8,013 nt of DNA, from the NCBI GenBank assembly GCA_014523665.1, contig JAATVR010000616.1, forward strand, positions 1-8,013, given 5' to 3'. A program made the translations under genes and the position numbers. The first letter of the stretch is position 1, and the number at the start of each line of letters is the position of its first letter. Of the stretch, positions 1-4,913 are shown piece by piece. Under the pieces are notes generated by a model. It searched no databases and was not told the DNA's origin. It was given only the letters and a program-made list of their open reading frames with translations. The stretch comes from Nitrososphaerales archaeon TH526 (GTDB taxonomy: Archaea; Thermoproteota; Nitrososphaeria; Nitrososphaerales; Nitrososphaeraceae).

Positions 1-1
1 C

Positions 2-103
2 AACTATTATTTCTATGATGAGGACTATGTATTCGACAATTATGTGAAAAATTTCGGGGCTTACAACCAAGCTTTAGGACTTCTGTATAGTGTACATACT
101 TAA
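2..103 (+). CDS. C-terminal fragment of an unidentified protein (5' end outside window)
   Basis: An open frame enters from the left edge and runs 33 codons to TAA at 101-103. The visible tail is rich in aromatic and acidic residues and ends LGLLYSVHT. I do not recognise the family. The stretch YVKNFGAYNQ (fragment residues 14-23) resembles YVKSYESMNE near the start of the next gene (residues 10-19 there), and the match sits in the same 14-residue register that organises that gene, so a distant paralogue of the coiled-coil protein is possible. Both lie on the plus strand, 218 bases apart. The fragment is too short to be certain that it is coding; the evidence is the open frame to the edge, the resemblance to its neighbour and a T-rich stretch right after the stop. 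Confidence 0.5.
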   Translation, partial: NYYFYDEDYVFDNYVKNFGAYNQALGLLYSVHT

Positions 104-122
104 ATTTTTGTTAAGTCTTTCC
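104..122 (+). terminator. Possible T-rich archaeal terminator
   Basis: Directly after the TAA of the left-edge gene comes a T5 run (105-109), followed by TT and TCTTT tracts. Archaeal transcription often ends at such oligo-T tracts without a stable hairpin. Weak signal, read from position and composition only. Confidence 0.3.
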
Positions 123-243
123 CTTGATATCATGACTAGAAGAGTAGATCACCTGATTTTACATCTATGCTTAATTCGATTGAATTGCAAGCGCTGTTAA
201 TAGGATGGGACGTCGGTGGGTTCAGTCTTCTTATAGTCTAGGT

Positions 244-264
244 TTTGACTGAGGCAGAGTCAAA
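244..264 (+). repeat. Perfect 7-bp inverted repeat (hairpin) upstream of the coiled-coil gene
   Basis: TTTGACT (244-250) and AGTCAAA (258-264) are exact reverse complements around a 7-base loop; a T-G wobble (243/265) could add one more pair. It lies about 57 bases upstream of the start at 322. It could be an operator or a leader hairpin. No function can be assigned. Confidence 0.4.
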
Positions 265-306
265 GGCACAAACCATAAGTAATCCGATGACGTTATGTTG
301 ATGTAC

Positions 307-312
307 AGGTGA
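307..312 (+). promoter_or_regulatory. Shine-Dalgarno site AGGTGA
   Basis: AGGTGA matches the anti-Shine-Dalgarno end of archaeal 16S rRNA. It ends 9 bases before ATG 322 but only 3 before ATG 316, so it favours 322 as the true start. Confidence 0.6.
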
Positions 313-321
313 GCAATGTGT

Positions 322-642
322 ATGTCTTGGACCGATATGTACAACCATTATGTAAAAAGTTATGAGAGCATGAATGAATTCTACAATGACTATGTCAACA
401 AAATGAAAAAACTTAATGAGTTATTCGAAGAAACTTCACGAAACATTAGCAAAATGAATGACCTATATCGGGATTTGGTTAAAGTCAATGAAAGTATGTA
501 CAATCTATACACTCAGTACCTCGATCATTTCCAGAAATTGAATCAACATTGGATGGAGTCCCTATGGAGTCCTTTTTTAGCAAAAGTACAAGTGCAAGAG
601 AAGGAAGAGATAAAGGCTACAACGGAAGAAAAGAAGGAATAG
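322..642 (+). CDS. Small coiled-coil protein with 14-residue repeats, phasin/PhaE-like (tentative)
   Basis: This gene encodes a 106-residue, Cys-free, almost wholly helical protein. Residues 3-79 form a regular 14-residue (two-heptad) repeat with the core M-N-E/D-L/F-Y-x-x-Y/L-V. The unit starts at W3, M17, L31, M45, M59 and L73, and aromatic residues recur at the fifth position (Y7, Y21, F35, Y49, Y63, W77). After WMESLWSPF comes a charged K/E-rich tail ending EEKKE. No signal peptide or membrane helix is visible. The aromatic/Met amphipathic helix, the Trp-rich end of the coil and the charged tail resemble phasins and the PhaE subunit of class III polyhydroxyalkanoate synthases, which can coat or nucleate polyester granules. 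This is resemblance of style; no diagnostic motif is visible and no phaC lies in the window. The start at 322 is chosen over ATG 316 because of the Shine-Dalgarno spacing. Confidence 0.8.
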   Translation: MSWTDMYNHYVKSYESMNEFYNDYVNKMKKLNELFEETSRNISKMNDLYRDLVKVNESMYNLYTQYLDHFQKLNQHWMESLWSPFLAKVQVQEKEEIKATTEEKKE

Positions 643-926
643 GATTACGAAGAGAAGGACAAAAACTAGAACGAACCTCGAGGAAGCAGGAAAAAGCAAA
701 AAAACAAAATAAGAACCCTCGAAAGTAAAAGGGGAAAAAGGCATGAAATTAACAGTCATGGATACATGAGCTAACGAAGGTTGTGATAACGATTTGTAGA
801 TCGTGGCAAGATCCATCAAGTTCACTCAAGTATTGCATTTCTGGAGAAACTGAATACTGAATGCACTGATAAACAGATTCTTCTTCTTATCTTACCTTAG
901 TATCTACCAATCAATTTAGCACCAAT

Positions 927-939
927 GATTATTTTTTTT
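927..939 (+). terminator. Oligo-T (T8) transcription terminator candidate
   Basis: TGATTA followed by eight T residues (932-939) on the plus strand. It is the longest T run between the coiled-coil gene and the convergent operon, and archaeal RNA polymerase commonly stops at such runs. It would leave a 3' untranslated region of about 290 bases, which is long, so an earlier stop is also possible. Confidence 0.35.
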
Positions 940-965
940 CAATATATCACCAAATGCAGGCTGAG

Positions 966-997
966 GATCTAGAAAGTACATACCAAGTACTTAGATC
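966..997. repeat. Imperfect inverted repeat in convergent intergenic region
   Basis: GATCT (966-970) and AAGTAC (974-979) pair with GTACTT (987-992) and AGATC (993-997). The left arm has a 3-base bulge (AGA) and the loop is 7 bases. It could be a terminator hairpin or a binding site; nothing nearby decides between them. Confidence 0.35.
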
Positions 998-1157
998 TAC
1001 GAGGTATGCTGATCTGAGGTATTAAATTGTAACACAATCCTACAGATGCCGATGCCTAGACGTAGCTCAGATATATTGATGGTAGCATAATTACTAAGGA
1101 ACATACATACATCTGCATCAATGTTCTGTAAAAGGGACTATATACATATACAATCAA

Positions 1158-2069
1158 TCAACCTCTAATTGCTCCCAATGTTAGTCCCCTGACCATATTT
1201 TTCTGAAAACTTAGCATTAACACAAGCACTGGGATTATAGCAATAGTTATTCCAGCACTTAGGTATCCCCAGTCTATCCTATATAATGAAATAAATTGGT
1301 ACAATGCGACCTGAAATACCGTCGAATCAGGATGATTTGCAAGCACCACAGCTAAGATGAATTCGTTCCATGCAAATCTAAATGAAAGAACAGCTGCGAT
1401 AGCAAATCCAGGCATAGATAGAGGGATAGTAATTCTACGCAATACGCCTAACCTTGTGCAACCGTCTAGAAGAGCGCTCTCCTCAAGATCTTTTGGTATA
1501 GTTTCAAAATAGCTCTTTAGCAACAGTATATTCAGAGGAATAATAAGTATTTGAAAAGTTAACATTAATGCAAATAAGGAATTTAACAAGCCTAAATCTG
1601 CCAACATTATATAAAGAGGTACTATGTTAATAACAACAGGAATCATAAAGAGCCCTAGAATAATACTTATGATTATGTTTTTGCCCTTAAATTCAAATCG
1701 TGCAAATGCATAGCCCCCTAGTGCACTGACGGTCACACTTAAGAGTGTACTTCCAATGCTTACAATAAAGCTATTTGATAAACTCTGAACTAGAGTGGGA
1801 TCAGTCAGAACGAAAATAAAATTCTCCAGAGTAGGGTCCTCGGGAATTAGTTTGGGGGGAAAACTCATTGCTTCTTGATTTTGCTTCAAGGAAGTCGAAA
1901 ATATCCAAACTATTGGAGAAAAAGTAATAAAAAGAAAAATAGCGATTAGGCCATAAAGTATCAATCTCTCAACTAGACTTGACTTGGTTTCTTCGTAGTT
2001 AGTTTTGTCCCTTGATCTAAAAAAGCGAGTAAACTTGTGAATCTCGTTTTTGCTTTTGTCTTGTTTCAT
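1158..2069 (-). CDS. Carbohydrate ABC transporter permease, MalG/UgpE-like (CUT1)
   Basis: This is the second permease of the importer, 303 residues, close to the usual MalG-family length. A polar cytoplasmic N-terminus (1-33) precedes six likely membrane helices near 34-58, 98-120, 131-152, 155-183, 222-245 and 268-288. The EAA loop that docks on the ATPase is visible at 197-216: E197-S-A, D202-G203, then I213-T-I-P216, so the second position is Ser where Ala is usual. The protein ends MVRGLTLGAIRG, a typical MalG-type C-terminus. It starts 17 bases after the MalF-like stop, with GGAG about 10 bases before the ATG, so the two permeases are cotranscribed and probably translationally linked. 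The helix just after the N-tail and a long outside loop (59-97) fit the family. Substrate cannot be told. Confidence 0.93.
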   Translation of the reverse strand: MKQDKSKNEIHKFTRFFRSRDKTNYEETKSSLVERLILYGLIAIFLFITFSPIVWIFSTSLKQNQEAMSFPPKLIPEDPTLENFIFVLTDPTLVQSLSNSFIVSIGSTLLSVTVSALGGYAFARFEFKGKNIIISIILGLFMIPVVINIVPLYIMLADLGLLNSLFALMLTFQILIIPLNILLLKSYFETIPKDLEESALLDGCTRLGVLRRITIPLSMPGFAIAAVLSFRFAWNEFILAVVLANHPDSTVFQVALYQFISLYRIDWGYLSAGITIAIIPVLVLMLSFQKNMVRGLTLGAIRG

Positions 2070-2079
2070 TTCTGGGCTT

Positions 2080-2083
2080 CTCC
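2080..2083 (-). promoter_or_regulatory. Shine-Dalgarno GGAG for the MalG-like gene
   Basis: On the minus strand GGAG lies in the 17-base gap between the two permease genes, 10 bases before the ATG at 2069. It supports this start and fits an internal operon gene that cannot be leaderless. Confidence 0.55.
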
Positions 2084-2086
2084 GTA

Positions 2087-2959
2087 TTATTTCCTTAGAA
2101 ATTTTACATAAACGACTGCTACCGTTAAATTGATCAAGATCAAGATTATACCTGCAGCAGCGCCTTTAGACAATAATCCAAATTCAAACGCCTGTCTGTA
2201 CATATATAGTGATGCAGTGGTACTTGAAAATAGAGGTCCTCCACCGGTCATTATCAATTGTATATCAAAGAGATTTACTGACCACATAGTAATTAGAATG
2301 AGATTAATTATCATAAACGGCTTCAATAATGGTAGTGTAATATGAAAAAGAGAGCGCATTTTAGATGCTCCGTCTATTCGAGCCGCCTCATATAAGGAAG
2401 GATTTATGGATAGTAATCCGGCAGTTAGAAACAACAGAGTAAACGGCGTGCCATACCACATATTTGCGATCACGAGTGACCATATTACGATATTGGGATC
2501 AGAAAGCCATCCAACTGATTCAAAGCCCAATTGGTTTAGAATATAATTGAGTATACCGAAATTATCATCAAGAATGAATTTGAAGGAGAATGCAGCTATA
2601 ACCGCGGATATTGTCCATGGTATAATTAGGATAGCTCTATATACACCTGAACCACGAATCTGTTGATTCAAGACAATTGCCATCAACATCCCAACACCAA
2701 ATTGCAAAGCAACAGACCCTCCAACAAACATTAATGTTACTTTCAGTGATGTATAGAAATTAGAATCATTAAAAAGAGTAACGAAGTTTTCAAGCCCTAC
2801 GTATTCCCATTCCTTGAGAATTGTGGTAAGACTTACATCATGCAGCGCGATGTAAATATTCCAGGATAATGGAAAAATAAGGAATACAAGAAGTATCGCA
2901 AACGATGGAGCGAGAAAAAGATATGGCTGTAACTTGGAGATCTGAGCCATGTTTGACAT
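2087..2959 (-). CDS. Carbohydrate ABC transporter permease, MalF/UgpA-like (CUT1)
   Basis: This is the first permease of the importer, 290 residues. Six likely membrane helices lie near 13-38, 71-97, 107-130, 157-181, 214-236 and 263-286; the extra N-terminal helices and large periplasmic domain of enterobacterial MalF are absent, as in UgpA and most archaeal relatives. The EAA loop is canonical: E191-A-A, D196-G197 and I207-T-L-P210. It is followed by LFDIQLIMTGGGP (230-242), a family hallmark. It forms the translocation pore with the MalG-like protein and couples to the MalK-like ATPase. It lies 104 bases downstream of the binding-protein gene, with two compact hairpins in the gap. ATG 2959 gives the full first segment; ATG 2950 is an alternative, and no good Shine-Dalgarno site precedes either. 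Confidence 0.93.
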   Translation of the reverse strand: MSNMAQISKLQPYLFLAPSFAILLVFLIFPLSWNIYIALHDVSLTTILKEWEYVGLENFVTLFNDSNFYTSLKVTLMFVGGSVALQFGVGMLMAIVLNQQIRGSGVYRAILIIPWTISAVIAAFSFKFILDDNFGILNYILNQLGFESVGWLSDPNIVIWSLVIANMWYGTPFTLLFLTAGLLSINPSLYEAARIDGASKMRSLFHITLPLLKPFMIINLILITMWSVNLFDIQLIMTGGGPLFSSTTASLYMYRQAFEFGLLSKGAAAGIILILINLTVAVVYVKFLRK

Positions 2960-2977
2960 TCAAAAATATTTGTTTTC

Positions 2978-2990
2978 TGGTGCTACACCA
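2978..2990 (-). repeat. Compact hairpin just upstream of the MalF-like gene
   Basis: TGGTG-CTA-CACCA is a perfect 5-bp inverted repeat with a 3-base centre, 18 bases before the MalF-like ATG. In RNA it would be a small hairpin in the ribosome-approach region of that gene. It may modulate permease translation, but this is only positional inference. Confidence 0.4.
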
Positions 2991-3050
2991 TTTTACCTGT
3001 ACCCTTTTCTTGAGATAGCCAAGATCCAGTGATTGTTATAAGCAGCTTGA

Positions 3051-3065
3051 AAGGGGATACCCCTT
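3051..3065 (-). terminator. GC-rich hairpin at the end of the binding-protein gene (attenuator or mRNA stabiliser)
   Basis: AAGGGG-ATA-CCCCTT is a perfect 6-bp inverted repeat with a 3-base loop. On the minus strand its first two bases are the last two of the TAA stop codon of the binding-protein gene, and TTT continues after the G/C stem. Such hairpins after binding-protein genes are known in bacterial sugar-transport operons, where they protect the upstream mRNA and lower downstream expression. The same role here is inferred from position. Confidence 0.5.
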
Positions 3066-4389
3066 ACCAACCGAGGACTTTTGCTGATTTGATGGCGCTA
3101 TCCTGTAGTGCCTGATTTGGATCCTTGCCGCCAAAGTAAACCCCATCTATTGCTTCGCGTATGTTATCAGCTATCTGTGGATATTCTGGAATGTTTGGTC
3201 TGCTATGGCCTGTTGGGATCATGGAAATCATATCTGAGTAGTATGGTATTGTAGCATTAAGGCTTTGGGAATAGGGTCCTTCTGCAATGGGCTTCTGGGT
3301 AGGTAAGTAACCTTCCTTCTCGAGCATAGGAGTAAGGATTTCGGGATCTACTAAAAGTGTGAGCAATTCCCACGAGAGCTGCTTATTCTGAGATGTTTCA
3401 GGTATACTTAGAATCCATCCACCCATCATGGTAGCAGATTTATTCCCTTCATTTGGGACTGGAAACATTGGTATCATACCAACACTTTGGTTGAGACCAG
3501 CCCATTGTTCACGAGGGAAAGTGCCCAGTAGCCACGAACCTTCTAACATCACAGCAAACTTCTTATCTGCAAACTCTTGACCCCAAAAATGATTGACTTG
3601 TGGCTTGATACCCGCGTCTACCTGTCTCTTAATGAACTCCAGTGCCTTTACCCCCTCAGTACTGTTGTAGGCTGGGAACCAGTAGGTTCCTTTAGTGGGA
3701 TGTCCACTTCTTTGCTCCAGTATGTCTCCTCCTAACATCCATAGGTAGGGATACCACATGTCTGGGGAGTGACTTGCGCCAACTAGATGCGCACCTTGAA
3801 TTCCCTGTTTGCCTAGGGCATCGTTAAGTTTCTGGGCAGCTGATAGATATCCATCCCAAGTCTCAAGAGTGCTTGGATCCACACCAGCGTCATTCAAAAG
3901 ATCTTTCCAGTACCATAAAGCTCGTACGTCGGTCCAAGCCCATATTCCATAGATCTTGTCCTCGTACTTACCTCCTTCCCAGTTGACAGGGTACCAGTCA
4001 CCCTCTCTTCCCCAAGAAGTCGCATTTTTTGTAAGATCGGTCAAAAAGCCTCCTTCAGCAAATTCCCCTAACCATATTTGGTCTACAGAAATCAGGTCAA
4101 TCGGTGTTCTTCCAGCCATCGAAGTGAGGATCTGTGTGCGTGTTGCATCGTAAGGGAGGACCCTATAATCTATCTTGATATCCTTATCAGGATGATTTTC
4201 ATTAAGTTTCTTTGTAGCATTGTCAAACAAAAGGTCCCACCTCTCCTTCGGCTCAGCCACTATGGCCGTTAGAGTCACTTGTTCCTTCTGAGCTTCCAAG
4301 GAACTAATTAATCCTGTAAAAATTACGCTAATTAAGAAGGCCGAACTAAGTATAAACACCATTTTCTTATTTATGTATAAAATATTCAT
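3064..4389 (-). CDS. Extracellular solute-binding protein, family 1 (carbohydrate ABC transporter)
   Basis: This 441-residue protein would capture the substrate outside the membrane and deliver it to the two permeases encoded downstream. Residues 1-33 form a Sec-type leader: INKK, a hydrophobic stretch from about 10 to 31, then LEA before Q34 as a possible cleavage site. There is no Cys for lipid attachment, so anchoring would be by an uncleaved leader or not at all. The mature part shows family-1 features: an LTAIV first strand, a TPIDLISVDQIW segment, the EGSWLLGTFP strand and the MGGWILSIPETSQNKQL block of the C-lobe. It is rich in Trp and Tyr (for example WAWTDVRALWYWK), as expected for a sugar-stacking cleft. 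ATG 4389 is preferred over the TTG nine bases upstream because a TATA-like box lies about 25-33 bases before the ATG, which would give a leaderless mRNA. It is first in its operon. Confidence 0.92.
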   Translation of the reverse strand: MNILYINKKMVFILSSAFLISVIFTGLISSLEAQKEQVTLTAIVAEPKERWDLLFDNATKKLNENHPDKDIKIDYRVLPYDATRTQILTSMAGRTPIDLISVDQIWLGEFAEGGFLTDLTKNATSWGREGDWYPVNWEGGKYEDKIYGIWAWTDVRALWYWKDLLNDAGVDPSTLETWDGYLSAAQKLNDALGKQGIQGAHLVGASHSPDMWYPYLWMLGGDILEQRSGHPTKGTYWFPAYNSTEGVKALEFIKRQVDAGIKPQVNHFWGQEFADKKFAVMLEGSWLLGTFPREQWAGLNQSVGMIPMFPVPNEGNKSATMMGGWILSIPETSQNKQLSWELLTLLVDPEILTPMLEKEGYLPTQKPIAEGPYSQSLNATIPYYSDMISMIPTGHSRPNIPEYPQIADNIREAIDGVYFGGKDPNQALQDSAIKSAKVLGW

Positions 4390-4410
4390 TAGAAACAAAA
4401 AAGACGTCTC

Positions 4411-4422
4411 ATCTTTTTAAAT
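4411..4422 (-). promoter_or_regulatory. TATA-like box of the binding-protein operon
   Basis: On the minus strand the sequence reads ATTTAAAAAGAT. Its centre is about 28-30 bases before ATG 4389. Archaeal transcription starts some 26 bases after the box centre, which predicts a leaderless or nearly leaderless transcript. Confidence 0.55.
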
Positions 4423-4435
4423 GTTGTTGTCAAAT

Positions 4436-4490
4436 GAATGATTCTTAACCGAATATGATTATTCTGAATAAATATTCCCCTGATTTATTC
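4436..4490. promoter_or_regulatory. Cluster of GAAT/ATTC half-sites upstream of the binding-protein promoter
   Basis: Seven copies of GAAT or its complement ATTC lie in 55 bases, at 4436, 4441, 4451, 4461, 4466, 4474 and 4487. They form nested palindromes: GAATGATTC (4436-4444), TTATTCTGAATAA (4459-4471) and GAATA-AA-TATTC (4466-4477). The cluster lies just upstream of the TATA-like box, where an activator or a multimeric repressor would bind. The regulator is not in the window. Confidence 0.45.
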
Positions 4491-4560
4491 GCTCTAGTCT
4501 TCGTAAATTCAGAGTTTATTACATGTTTTCTTATCAATACAAATAGGATCTTAATGCAAC

Positions 4561-4630
4561 AAATTTGAATATTATGTTTCCTAATGAATTGTGGAACAAA
4601 ATACTTAAATCATCATGGAAATTCAAATTT
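4561..4630. repeat. Perfect 10-bp inverted repeat with 50-bp spacer
   Basis: AAATTTGAAT (4561-4570) is the exact reverse complement of ATTCAAATTT (4621-4630). A TATA-like sequence, ATACTTAAAT (4601-4610), lies between the arms. Each arm contains one GAAT/ATTC half-site like those of the cluster near 4460. The arms could be a pair of operators or the stem of an RNA. Confidence 0.45.
4601..4610 (+). promoter_or_regulatory. Orphan TATA-like box inside the divergent region
   Basis: ATACTTAAAT fits an archaeal TATA element on the plus strand and would start a transcript near 4632. That RNA would be either a long 5' leader for the ATPase gene or a separate small RNA. AT-rich background makes this weak. 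Confidence 0.3.
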
Positions 4631-4732
4631 AGTCAGTTAGTCGAGTCCTAGGAATAAGTACAAGACTGCATGAAGGGATCTAGAATAGGAATAGCGAAAT
4701 TGAGCACCATAGATCTGAATGTGTATATTGCC

Positions 4733-4772
4733 TTCACACACACAAGATTGCAGAGGTCAGAGAGGGTGTGAA
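4733..4772 (+). repeat. Perfect 7-bp inverted repeat
   Basis: TTCACAC (4733-4739) pairs with GTGTGAA (4766-4772) across a 26-base loop. It lies downstream of the orphan TATA-like box, so it would be part of any RNA from there. Part of the left arm is a CA-dinucleotide tract, which reduces its significance. Confidence 0.3.
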
Positions 4773-4811
4773 TAAGCCCTTACATACAGGTCTTTTCACC
4801 TACGAAAATCC

Positions 4812-4824
4812 TTCGATGATCGAA
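4812..4824. promoter_or_regulatory. Perfect 13-bp operator-like palindrome
   Basis: TTCGAT-G-ATCGAA is a perfect odd palindrome ending directly before the TATA-like stretch upstream of the ATPase gene. That position overlaps the transcription factor B recognition element, so a dimeric regulator bound here would act on initiation. Confidence 0.5.
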
Positions 4825-4834
4825 TCTATAATTT
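4825..4834 (+). promoter_or_regulatory. TATA-like box of the MalK-like ATPase gene
   Basis: TCTATAATTT lies 80-89 bases before ATG 4914. It would start transcription near 4856 and leave a leader of about 58 bases. It is the best TATA match close to the gene, but the assignment rests on sequence only. Confidence 0.4.
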
Positions 4835-4855
4835 CATGCGTAACCATCAATCAAA

Positions 4856-4883
4856 TACTAATAAGTGTGATACTTAATCAGTA
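4856..4883. promoter_or_regulatory. TACT/AGTA double inverted half-sites near the ATPase transcription start
   Basis: TACT-N4-AGTG (4856-4867) is followed three bases later by TACT-N5-AGTA (4871-4883), with TACT elements 15 bases apart. The layout recalls the TrmB operator of Thermococcales maltose/trehalose genes (reported as TACT-N3-AGTA), but the spacing differs. The predicted start near 4856 would put it in a repressor position. Confidence 0.4.
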
Positions 4884-4913
4884 CCGTCCTGGAAAGGGCG
4901 AACGCGTATATCC

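Larger units (their letters stand above)
643..1157. other. Gene-free stretch between the coiled-coil gene and the transporter operon
   Basis: No convincing gene on either strand. The first 85 bases are strikingly purine-rich on the plus strand; the frame 642-728 is open and would read as a very basic K/R-rich peptide, and the antisense frame looks like a hydrophobic protein only because of this composition. Further on there are a T8 run (932-939) and an imperfect hairpin (966-997). The minus-strand operon ends at 1158, so this is where two transcripts converge. Confidence 0.6.
4390..4913. other. Divergent regulatory region between binding-protein operon and ATPase gene
   Basis: This 524-base gap separates the two divergent halves of one transporter. 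It holds at least five kinds of symmetric sequence (listed separately), a TATA-like box for each direction and a third one at 4601-4610. No long gene fits. One 33-codon frame, ATG 4670 to TGA 4771 on the plus strand, could be made from that third promoter but has no Shine-Dalgarno site and no recognisable product, so I do not call it. Confidence 0.7.

Noticed and set aside
173..186. AATTC-GATT-GAATT inverted repeat resembling the GAAT/ATTC half-sites of the transporter promoter
   Set aside because: One isolated copy in AT-rich DNA, without a clear promoter beside it; not enough to link it to the same regulator.
132..200. 22-codon plus-strand frame MTRRVDHLIL... in the leader of the coiled-coil gene
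   Set aside because: Very short, no Shine-Dalgarno site and no TATA box at a fitting distance; expected by chance.
577..825. 82-codon minus-strand frame with very hydrophobic translation
   Set aside because: It overlaps the end of the coiled-coil gene in antisense, and its Phe/Leu-rich sequence is just the complement of a purine-rich stretch.
2130..2345. Plus-strand frame opposite the MalF-like gene
   Set aside because: Antisense shadow of a well-supported permease gene with conserved motifs.
3956..4272. Two overlapping plus-strand frames opposite the binding-protein gene
   Set aside because: Antisense shadows; the minus-strand frame has the family features.
4670..4771. 33-codon plus-strand frame in the divergent region
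   Set aside because: Possible from the orphan promoter, but no ribosome site, no recognisable product, and its stop merely overlaps a hairpin arm; kept only as part of a finding.
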